64,000 nucleotides of DNA from Candidatus Obscuribacterales bacterium. GTDB taxonomy: Bacteria > Cyanobacteriota > Vampirovibrionia > Obscuribacterales > Obscuribacteraceae. A program made the position numbers and the translations under genes. The stretch's first letter is position 1, and every line of letters begins with the position of its first letter. Under the pieces are notes generated by a model that worked only from the letters and a program-made list of their open reading frames with translations, was not told the origin of the DNA and made no database searches. Of this stretch, positions 25,781 through 33,145 are shown piece by piece. The DNA is taken from contig JAIELX010000106.1 of the NCBI GenBank assembly GCA_019752635.1, forward strand, positions 1-64,000. The letters run 5' to 3'.

Positions 25781-27307
25781 ATGGACAGCACGGAACATCA
25801 TGAATTTCGCGCCGACGTAACTTTTGACGGCGGCAATCTTGATTGCGGAAACGGGCTTTTGCTTTTGATTCGAAAGCACATCGATCCCCTGACGCAAGGA
25901 CAGTTACTGGAAATTCGTTCGACCGAGAGTTCGGTCGAAGTAGACTTGCCGGCCTGGTGCAGACTGACATCCAACACACTGGTATCGTGGACAAAAGAGG
26001 GCGATACCAGAAGTTTTCTGGTATCCAAGGGACAATTTGATCCGCAGGCACACAGTCGATCAGCTTCACGTCCACAACTTGCAGCACAGAACATAAGGAT
26101 TGTAGAAGTACAAACTCCCGCGCAGCTTCCCCCGCCGACCCCCGCGGCTGCGGTCGAACCACTTAGTGTCATGGGTATCGGCAGCTGGCCGCGTCCGACA
26201 TGGTTGTTGCGAGCGCTGCACGATCATATGGAAGGGCGAATCTCTGAGGGTGAGTTTCAGCAGAACGCCAACGATGCAGTCAGACTTTGCGTCGATGCAC
26301 AGTTAAGAGCGGGAGTGGATGTAGTTACAGACGGCGAACAGCGTCGCGACAACTACTCCAGTTTCGTTGGCGGGCGCTTAGACAACTGTGCTTTGATACC
26401 ACTGACGGATCTTCTACCGCTGGTAGACGATCCGGAAAAGTTTCAGCAAGAGATGCAATCGCTCGATGTTCCGGCCGATAAGATTCGCCATCCTGCAGTG
26501 TTCGGCAAGTTGGGAAGGAGCAAGTCGCTTGCGGTGCACGAATATGAATTTGCGCGCAGCATTACTGGAAAGCCAATTAAAATCGCATTGCCGGGGCCTT
26601 ATCTCCTGGCTCGCACCATGTGGATGGAATGCATCTCCGACAAGGCTTATTCATCAAGAGAAGACCTGGCAAGCGACATCGTGAGGGTACTTCGCGAAGA
26701 GATTCATTTCTTACTGGCCGCCGGAGTAAATCTGGTTCAGTTGGATGAACCCGTGCTAAGTGAGGTTGTCTTCGGCTCACCGGCTCACTCACGTAGTTTC
26801 ATGTGCGGTGCCCTGAGTGAAAGAGGAAATACGCAAGAAGAACTCTCTTTCGCAACTGCACTGATCAATGCGACCGTGCAAGGGCTGCCGAGAGAAAGGT
26901 TGGCGATGCACGTTTGTCGAGGCAATTGGAGTCCGGATGAGTCCATTGCACTAGCAGGCGAGTACGCTCCGTTACTGCCACTGTTCAATCAAATCGACAT
27001 CGGAACACTCTTCCTTGAGTTTTGTACGACACGCGCTGGCAATCTGTCATTCATAAAGAGCTTGCCTGACAACATTCGAGTGGGGCTCGGGGTAGTGAAT
27101 CAAAAAGACACGGAAGTCGAATCGGTTGAGTTCATCGTTGATCGGGCAACTCAGGCAATAAATCTGATTGGGTCCGAGCGCCTTCTATTGAATCCTGATT
27201 GTGGCTTTGCAACCTTCGCGGACAATCCAGTAAGCAGTAGTGAAATTGCAGAGAAAAAACTGGCGGCGATGGCGAAAGCATCAGCCATCCTGAAGAACAG
27301 GACATAG
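25781..27307 (+). CDS. TusA domain fused to a core-MetE (cobalamin-independent methionine synthase C-terminal) domain
   Basis: 508 residues. Residues ~10-85 are a TusA domain with Cys22 in NLDCGNGLLLL and the late LPAWCRLTSNTL. A Pro/Ala linker (~110-128) leads to a MetE-type (beta/alpha)8 barrel (~131-505) that starts with MGIGSWPRP. The zinc site is recognisable: His377 and Cys379 in MHVCRGN, Glu413 in FLEF and Cys474 in NPDCG. The N-terminal half of full MetE is absent, as in folate-independent core methionine synthases. Predicted to methylate homocysteine or another thiol, with sulfur delivered by the fused carrier (inference). ATG 25781, 25 bases after the DsrE gene. Confidence 0.82.
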   Translation: MDSTEHHEFRADVTFDGGNLDCGNGLLLLIRKHIDPLTQGQLLEIRSTESSVEVDLPAWCRLTSNTLVSWTKEGDTRSFLVSKGQFDPQAHSRSASRPQLAAQNIRIVEVQTPAQLPPPTPAAAVEPLSVMGIGSWPRPTWLLRALHDHMEGRISEGEFQQNANDAVRLCVDAQLRAGVDVVTDGEQRRDNYSSFVGGRLDNCALIPLTDLLPLVDDPEKFQQEMQSLDVPADKIRHPAVFGKLGRSKSLAVHEYEFARSITGKPIKIALPGPYLLARTMWMECISDKAYSSREDLASDIVRVLREEIHFLLAAGVNLVQLDEPVLSEVVFGSPAHSRSFMCGALSERGNTQEELSFATALINATVQGLPRERLAMHVCRGNWSPDESIALAGEYAPLLPLFNQIDIGTLFLEFCTTRAGNLSFIKSLPDNIRVGLGVVNQKDTEVESVEFIVDRATQAINLIGSERLLLNPDCGFATFADNPVSSSEIAEKKLAAMAKASAILKNRT

Positions 27308-27389
27308 CGCACTAGTCAAGCGCGTCGCACACGTTGCCACGGATCATCAACAGCACTACAATCGATAAGAGAAGGTGGAGGATGCGGCG

Positions 27390-27830
27390 GTGCTTTGTAG
27401 CAAATGTGGCGGTAAAATAGGCGATTCAGAACGTTTCTGCGGTCAATGCGGATCAACGACTGATAGCTTGCCAGCTGGTGCGAGCAGCGATTTGGCAGTG
27501 ATCAACGAGCGACGATGGGCAATGGGAGCCCACTTGTCCGGGCTAGTCGGTACGATGATTCCCTTCGGAAACATCGTCGCACCAGTTGTAATCTGGCAAA
27601 TGAAGAAAGACTCTCCTTATATAGCAGAAGCAGCAATGGAAGCAGCGAACTTTCAAATTGCAGCCTCCGCATACTTAATTGTGGCCGGCTTGAGCATGTT
27701 CGTGCTGATCGGCTTCCTTCTAACACCGTTGCTCGGGCTGGCAATTTTTGTGTTGATGATAATGGCCGCAGTCAAAGCCAATAATGGCGAGCAGTACCGT
27801 TACCCCTACATTTTTCGCGTCTTAAAGTAG
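27390..27830 (+). CDS. Zinc-ribbon plus DUF4870 membrane protein
   Basis: 146 residues. The N-terminus is a zinc ribbon with CSKCGGKIGDSERFCGQCGS (two CxxC pairs). A DUF4870 domain follows, with INERRWAMGAHLSGLVGTMIPFGNIVAPVVIWQMKKD and FVLMIMAAVKANNGEQYRYPYIFRVL, giving three membrane segments. GTG 27390 is chosen because GGAGG sits 8 bases before it; GTG 27375 is in frame but without spacing for a ribosome-binding site. The function of the family is unknown. Confidence 0.82.
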   Translation: MLCSKCGGKIGDSERFCGQCGSTTDSLPAGASSDLAVINERRWAMGAHLSGLVGTMIPFGNIVAPVVIWQMKKDSPYIAEAAMEAANFQIAASAYLIVAGLSMFVLIGFLLTPLLGLAIFVLMIMAAVKANNGEQYRYPYIFRVLK

Positions 27831-28318
27831 CCTCCATTTAGTATCGGATGGGTTAAACCTCAATATCCAGCGCGTAAGAATACGAATGCAGACTCATATG
27901 TTGCGCTCTGTTGACAAGCCGCTTAAATCTGGCGGACAGAGAAATCTTATGCTTATCGACCACTTGACCACAGATTGACGCGCTACTACTTCGTCCGAAT
28001 TACGGGCAGCCGGCACCGCAGCAGTCCGTTCTGCAACCGTTTACAGGCGCACCATTATTAGTGGCATCGGTATCCGATGGGGGTTAACGAGCACTCATAC
28101 TGATACGCAAAAACGGATGAGTCCAGCTTAAGCTGATTTCATGAGGCTTTTCGGATACGTGGTTTCCACATTGAGGACGAAAATTTCAGACTTTTGCCAG
28201 ATCCTTGACCGAATTTTGTCACAAATTCTTGGTTCACTAGGTACATGGCAAATGACGCACCAAAGTGGTGGCGATCGTAAGTAGCGTTGGCAAAATACAT
28301 TACTGAGGCAAGTTCTTG
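27831..28318. other. Intergenic region, no gene supported
   Basis: 488 bases with only short unsupported frames, such as a Arg/Ser-rich minus-strand frame at 28128-28445 that opposes the small membrane protein gene. No RNA gene recognised. Confidence 0.4.
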
Positions 28319-28507
28319 ATGGATTTAAAGATCGCTCCCCTAATAAGGGGATTAGATTCGATTTTGTACTGGTTGATCGTTGGTGTTTTCGCAGTCGGAA
28401 TTTTGACATCTCAATTCTTGCCACCGAAACTCGACGTGGTGGCATTCGCCGGTCTCATTTTCGCGTGCCTCGTCTTGAAACCTATGGTAGTCAAATCGAA
28501 CAAGTAA
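28319..28507 (+). CDS. Small hydrophobic protein, two membrane helices
   Basis: 62 residues. Two hydrophobic stretches (about 14-33, LYWLIVGVFAVGILTSQFLP; about 36-55, LDVVAFAGLIFACLVLKPMVV) flank a short polar turn, with a basic C-terminus. ATG 28319 has GAGG 11 bases upstream. No family recognised. The amphipathic layout and the ribosome-binding site argue for a real small membrane protein, but the evidence is thin. Confidence 0.45.
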   Translation: MDLKIAPLIRGLDSILYWLIVGVFAVGILTSQFLPPKLDVVAFAGLIFACLVLKPMVVKSNK

Positions 28508-29051
28508 CTTCGCTACCTCAAATATCTCGCGTCGCCCGCACAATTGGCAGGACATTTCCGGCCTTTGCGCGCAGGACTGATTGTCCCGGGAACAGCGAAC
28601 ATGTTCGTCTATGCCGCAGCAGTCCTGGCGATAATTGGCATGAGCATGATGGTTCAACTGACGGGAAGCGTGTCAGTGGTGCAGGCCGTGGTGGATGACG
28701 ATAAACGCCGTCGTATAATGAGCAATTGCAGTTCTCTTTCACGGAAGAATGCGCGTGTGTGTCCAAGCTGGTGAAAGGGCATCGGCAGCCGATCGCGAAT
28801 CAACGATCCCGGTCGCAGCTCGCCCAGCTGGTACGGGACGCGAGCGCGATTAATTCGACAGCAAGTCTTGTACGCATTCCCTTTTCGCGTCGAGCAGAGC
28901 CAAACCACCGGTCCGCAGCGGATATCAAGCGGATTTGTGAGAGCGGTTTTATAAGTAATCCTTCTAATTCCTCCGCGAACCGCGTTTTTCCCAATGTGTG
29001 AACGTGGCCGCTCGCGAATCTATTTTTTCAGCGAGCATCGAGGAGAAGACG
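28508..29051. other. Intergenic region with a doubtful hydrophobic frame
   Basis: 544 bases. One plus-strand frame (28544-28774) includes the hydrophobic run MFVYAAAVLAIIGMSMMVQ but has no ribosome-binding site and a nonsense-like ending, so it may be a gene remnant or chance. The last bases carry the promoter and leader of the TPR gene. Confidence 0.35.
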
Positions 29052-29576
29052 ATGAAGAGACTTGCCTTGGCAATGTTGGTTTCAGCGTGCGCAATGGCAC
29101 CATGCGCCGCAGCGGAAACACCGCGTGAGGCTGTTCAACGCCTTACGCAAGCAATTAAGAAACAGCCTGCCGACATGAATGCGCGCCGCCAAATTGCCGA
29201 CTCTTTCATAAAAATGGGTCTGTCAGTCAGAGCTGTTGAGCAATTGCAAATAGTGATGCAGTACGGACAACGCAGCGTGGAAGACTATCTGCTCCTGGCT
29301 GATGCCCAAAAATACTGCGGCAAATACTCAGAATCCATTCGCACATACCAGGAAGTTCTGAATCAATCACCCGCAAATGCCAAAGCACTTTGCGGAATTG
29401 CATCGTGCTACATGCTCAGCGGTGATTCCAACGCGGCGACAAGAATGTGTCACATCGGGCTAAAGCAAGTAGACGCGGCCGGCAAGCGAGATCTTAATGA
29501 GGTGCTCAGGAAGATCGACAATGACAAGGCTCAGGCGGAACTCGACAAGAGTCTGGCCGCTTCCACCAAAGGTTAA
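29052..29576 (+). CDS. Exported TPR protein
   Basis: 174 residues. The signal peptide KRLALAMLVSACAMAPCAAA ends near residue 21. It is followed by three or four TPR units: ETPREAVQRLTQAIKKQPADMNARRQIADSFIKMG, SVEDYLLLADAQKYCGKYSESIRTYQEVLNQSPANAKALCGIASCYMLSGDSNAATRM. ATG 29052 follows GAGGAGAAGACG. It precedes TadG/TadE-like genes by 51 bases, so it may act as a TadD-like assembly scaffold for them (inference). Confidence 0.75.
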   Translation: MKRLALAMLVSACAMAPCAAAETPREAVQRLTQAIKKQPADMNARRQIADSFIKMGLSVRAVEQLQIVMQYGQRSVEDYLLLADAQKYCGKYSESIRTYQEVLNQSPANAKALCGIASCYMLSGDSNAATRMCHIGLKQVDAAGKRDLNEVLRKIDNDKAQAELDKSLAASTKG

Positions 29577-29627
29577 GCGGTATCTTTCCAACGACGCAAG
29601 CACAGTAGATTACCAGGACATACAACA

Positions 29628-31250
29628 ATGATTATTTCGAAACGAAGTCAAAAAGGACAAGCATTAACAATTCCGTCGATACTGCTGGCGGTGATGGTAG
29701 TTGGACTGATCGGAATCTTTTCTTTTGAGATTGCGCGATCCGCAACAGCGCGCGACCAATTGCGCACGGCCACCGAATCAGCTGCGCTGGCAGGCGCCGC
29801 AGCATTAGCGAGCTTTCCGCAAGACGATCCTGCTGCATGGCACGGACAAGCAATCAGATCAGCTCGTTCTGTTTTCTCTCGCAACGACATTTTCGGAGAA
29901 CTGATGACCAACGCCAGCCTCGGCTCAGGAACGCCTCTGGCTAACCAAACTTTGCTGGAGTTTCAATTCATTGATCCAACGACAAAGTCCGTGGTTTCGC
30001 AGGGCGATCCGAAAGGAAAAGTGCTTCAGGTCACCGCGCGTCATGGCTATACCCCTCTCTTTGCAGCCGTAACCGGAACAGGCATTCCGACGTTGCCGAT
30101 TGCAGCACAGGCCTCAGGTGGCTTGGGCGAACTCGACGTTGTACTTTGTTTCGATTGCTCCGGCTCGATGGAATTCGAAACCAACATTACTCGCGTACGC
30201 AGAACGTGGAACAACGCCACTGGCAAAATTGACTACCTGGTGCAGGGTGTTGGTAAGGAAACTTCGTTCGGCATGCGTCCGCAACAGCTCAGCGGCGGAT
30301 TCAACGGCGCACTTCGTGGTCCTGCCGACTCGGCAACTCCTCCGGGAAACTTTCCCCCGGGTGCAGCTTCGGATAGCGGGTTCACCGACGCCGTAGTAAA
30401 CATAGATGAAAATCCGAACTTCGGTGGACTCAGCGAGGGAGGATTTGACTTCCCCAACGTGGCGACACTGGTAGAGGCTTCGCGCGGCAACCTCGATAGC
30501 GTAGCAGCATTCAACGCCAGTCAAGCCAACACAACATTGGGTGGCGTCGTCACACCGAGAGCAGGTTATCAAGCAAAGTATTTCGAACTTGCTCGTAAGC
30601 ACACCCATCCGTTTGCGGAAGCTGAAGAAGCTGGCAAGAATTTCTACAAGTTGATGAACAGAAACACCAGGGCTCACTTCGGATTCGTTGCATTCAACGC
30701 TCGAGTCGGCGAAACAAACACAACATCGTTCAATCAGCCAAATGTATCACCGACTTATGCCCCGGCAGGCAACGGCGATTTCCCTCTGCCAGGAATAACG
30801 CTCTCTTCCGATCCTGACACCTCCAACTTCAACGAATGCAACACCGCAGTCGGTCAGGTTGTTCCAGATGGAAACACCAACATCGGTGGATCAGTCGAAC
30901 GCGCAGTCAGAATGTTTGATGCAGGTGCAAGACCCAACGCACGAAAAGCCATCGTTCTGTTCACCGACGGTGAGCCCACAGTAGGTGGTCCACTAAGCGG
31001 GAACCCGTTCAGCAATTGTCAGCAGGCCGCAGCCCTGGCTAAATCCAAAGGCATCGCAGTATACACGGTAGGACTGGCACTGGACCCTTCGCTGGTACCG
31101 ATACAACGTCAAGTGCTCGGCGACAATGTCCCCACAGGTATGGCATTCATAGCCGGCAACGAAAGTAAGTTCTTTCAAGTGACAAGCGCCTCGCAATTGA
31201 ACTCAGCCTTCACCTCCATTGCGCGGCACTTAACTCAACTGGTTCAGTAA
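29628..31250 (+). CDS. TadG-like protein with von Willebrand factor A domain
   Basis: 540 residues. The N-terminal SQKGQALTIPSILLAVMVVGLIGIFSFEIARSATARDQLRTATESAALAGAAALA is the Tad/TadE-type single membrane helix with its typical following helix. From about residue 170 a vWA domain begins with the MIDAS DVVLCFDCSGSMEF. A late AIVLFTDGEPTVGG strand completes it, with a ~130-residue Gly/Asn-rich insertion between. Members function in Tad pilus or adhesion assembly in the periplasm. AGGA before ATG. Part of a run of four genes ending in the terminator at 32393-32424. Confidence 0.8.
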   Translation: MIISKRSQKGQALTIPSILLAVMVVGLIGIFSFEIARSATARDQLRTATESAALAGAAALASFPQDDPAAWHGQAIRSARSVFSRNDIFGELMTNASLGSGTPLANQTLLEFQFIDPTTKSVVSQGDPKGKVLQVTARHGYTPLFAAVTGTGIPTLPIAAQASGGLGELDVVLCFDCSGSMEFETNITRVRRTWNNATGKIDYLVQGVGKETSFGMRPQQLSGGFNGALRGPADSATPPGNFPPGAASDSGFTDAVVNIDENPNFGGLSEGGFDFPNVATLVEASRGNLDSVAAFNASQANTTLGGVVTPRAGYQAKYFELARKHTHPFAEAEEAGKNFYKLMNRNTRAHFGFVAFNARVGETNTTSFNQPNVSPTYAPAGNGDFPLPGITLSSDPDTSNFNECNTAVGQVVPDGNTNIGGSVERAVRMFDAGARPNARKAIVLFTDGEPTVGGPLSGNPFSNCQQAAALAKSKGIAVYTVGLALDPSLVPIQRQVLGDNVPTGMAFIAGNESKFFQVTSASQLNSAFTSIARHLTQLVQ

Positions 31251-31296
31251 CGCTTCCAGAACAACAGCAGATTTCACGAAGATTTATAAGAGCAAA

Positions 31297-31854
31297 ATGA
31301 TGAATACCAGAACCGACTTTCCAACGAAGCCCATCCAAGGCATCCGCAAACAACGCGGTAGTTCTCTCCTCGAATTGCCGTTAATGCTCTGGGTAATGTT
31401 CGCATTGCTTTTTGTACCGATGATTTCGCTGGCGTCAATCACTTTGCGCGGAGCGATACTAGACTCGGTGGCGCGTGACGCGGCTCACGTAGCATCCAAG
31501 TCGAGGACGTACGCTACCAACACCGACGAAGGTATTTGCGCAAAGGAAGCAGCGCAAACTGAAGTCGGGCAGAGACTGGCACCGTTCACGGGAATAGTAG
31601 CCAGTGCCGTCGATACAACAATTTTAACTACTGACATCACCTCGGGCAATGTTTCCCGGTCTAATACCGCGCTCTTGAACGTTGACTCTTCCAGGAACAT
31701 TTATCAAATAGAGACGAGCGTCCGCGGGACAGTGCAGCCCGTACTAGGTGGAAATTTGGCGATATTCGGCAATATACCGGGATTCACAACACCACTTGCG
31801 GTCACTCATACCGCCCGAGAGATGTTCGAAAATCCGCAAGGGTTGACACGTTAA
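31297..31854 (+). CDS. TadE-like pilus assembly protein
   Basis: 185 residues. The segment KQRGSSLLELPLMLWVMFALLFVPMISLASITLRG is a TadE-type prepilin-like helix (G-SSLLE). AARDAAH-like residues follow (DSVARDAAHVASKS) and an exported domain with VVDTTILTT-type strands. The spacing to neighbours is 46 and 27 bases, so it belongs to the same operon. Expected to be an inner-membrane pseudopilin, processed by TadV-type peptidase encoded elsewhere. Confidence 0.75.
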   Translation: MMNTRTDFPTKPIQGIRKQRGSSLLELPLMLWVMFALLFVPMISLASITLRGAILDSVARDAAHVASKSRTYATNTDEGICAKEAAQTEVGQRLAPFTGIVASAVDTTILTTDITSGNVSRSNTALLNVDSSRNIYQIETSVRGTVQPVLGGNLAIFGNIPGFTTPLAVTHTAREMFENPQGLTR

Positions 31855-31881
31855 CTAACTGATTGCAACAGAGGACTGGTT

Positions 31882-32358
31882 ATGAATTCGCTTAGACACG
31901 GCAAGAGCAACTCGTTGAGAAGCAAGAGAGGCAGCACGGCAATTGAACTCGGCGCTGCAGCCATGATCATGATCGCTCTTGTCGCCTTCGGTTTGAACAT
32001 CTGCATAGCCATGATCGGTTACACGATGAATGATCGAGCTTGCCGCGACGCGGCCCGCTCCGCCGCTCAAGCTGCCACCACTATCGAGGCGAATACTCGA
32101 GCATCTCGAATTTTAGCCAGTTACAAAGGCTCGAGTCCCCTCTTCAAGGAATTGAAACTGAGCCAAGTGACTTACACGGATTTCGGAGGAACTCCACCTG
32201 ACGGTGTAGCGCCGTTCGTCACAGTTACAACAGTGGCCGAATCCGATGTACCCTGCGCCGTCAATGTTTTCGGCAAAAACGTATTTGGCGACAAAATGCA
32301 ATTTCGCCGATCCTACACATTTCCGATCGTCAAATTGACAGTGCCGCTCGGTTCCTAA
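31882..32358 (+). CDS. TadE-like pseudopilin
   Basis: 158 residues. A basic leader ending KSNSLRSKRG is followed by STAIELGAAAMIMIALVAFGLNICIAMIGY, a TadE-like helix with Glu5, then NDRACRDAARSAAQAAT, the usual continuation. AGAGGA lies before ATG 31882. Last gene of the Tad-like run; the terminator begins 35 bases after its stop. Confidence 0.75.
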   Translation: MNSLRHGKSNSLRSKRGSTAIELGAAAMIMIALVAFGLNICIAMIGYTMNDRACRDAARSAAQAATTIEANTRASRILASYKGSSPLFKELKLSQVTYTDFGGTPPDGVAPFVTVTTVAESDVPCAVNVFGKNVFGDKMQFRRSYTFPIVKLTVPLGS

Positions 32359-32392
32359 AGTTTTTCATCCACTACCTACCCCTTTCTTACAC

Positions 32393-32424
32393 AAAAGACT
32401 ACGCCCCCCCGGACGTAGTCTTTT
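32393..32424. terminator. Rho-independent terminator, both orientations
   Basis: AAAAGACTACG (32393-32403) pairs with CGTAGTCTTTT (32414-32424) around a ten-base C-rich loop. Eleven perfect pairs with A- and T-runs at the arm ends. It closes the Tad-like operon. Confidence 0.85.
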
Positions 32425-32520
32425 GCTTCTACCGCTTACTTCCTTCTGCGGTCGGGGATAATGTTCAGCGTGAGGTACTGTGAATGACACCGGCAAATAA
32501 TCTGGAGACTTGAATAGTCC

Positions 32521-33060
32521 GTGAAGATAAATATATTCAGCGAACAACTATCGGAGAACTTGTTGCAGCAATGTGCCGAGATTTGGGTTGCATGTTTTAC
32601 AGGTCCGCCACGCTTCGAAAACTGGACAATCGAATCGGCCGCAGATGAACTTCAAAAGTACCTGGCACAAAAAGGCGACTTTATTCTGGCGATGCCGGAC
32701 GATCGCACTGTGGCGGCATTCGCGGTCGGGCTGCCAGTGGCCGATCACTACGGCGGAGCCGACCTCATTGCCGCGGGCGCTCACCCGCAGTCGTACTACT
32801 TCGTAGCATTGGGTACCAGACCTGAGTTTCGCAGACAAGGACTGGGCGCAGCGTTGCATAAGCGGCGGGAAGAAGAAGGAGTAAAGCGGGGCTATTCAGT
32901 CATGACGGTTCGGGTACGGTCCGACAACGACGACAACCTCAGGTTGCTTGAGAGAGCAGGTTTTACAGAATCCGGTCGTTACCAGGCTTCAATCGGGGAA
33001 AGCATCGCCGAGAGGCTGATTATGACCAAATTCGTCAAAGCCGGCGTAACAGACAGTTAA
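32521..33060 (+). CDS. GNAT-family N-acetyltransferase
   Basis: A 179-residue GNAT enzyme that transfers acetyl from acetyl-CoA to an amine. Motif A is clear: YFVALGTRPEFRRQGLGAALHKRREEEG (R/Q-x2-G-x-G/A), with motif B at LRLLERAGFTESGRY. Starts with GTG 32521. Substrate unknown. A lone gene 86 bases before ovoA on the same strand. Confidence 0.85.
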   Translation: MKINIFSEQLSENLLQQCAEIWVACFTGPPRFENWTIESAADELQKYLAQKGDFILAMPDDRTVAAFAVGLPVADHYGGADLIAAGAHPQSYYFVALGTRPEFRRQGLGAALHKRREEEGVKRGYSVMTVRVRSDNDDNLRLLERAGFTESGRYQASIGESIAERLIMTKFVKAGVTDS

Positions 33061-33145
33061 GACACTCTGTTGACCAAATAGAGCCTTTTCACCGAAGTTT
33101 TACCAAATGGCATGATAATATTCCTCGGTCATTCTGAGGAAAAAC

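Noticed and set aside
28128..28445. Minus-strand frame of 105 residues
   Set aside because: It overlaps the small membrane protein gene and has the composition of a shadow frame.
28544..28774. Hydrophobic 76-residue plus-strand frame
   Set aside because: Only the middle is hydrophobic, no ribosome-binding site and a tail that looks like random translation; kept only as a note.
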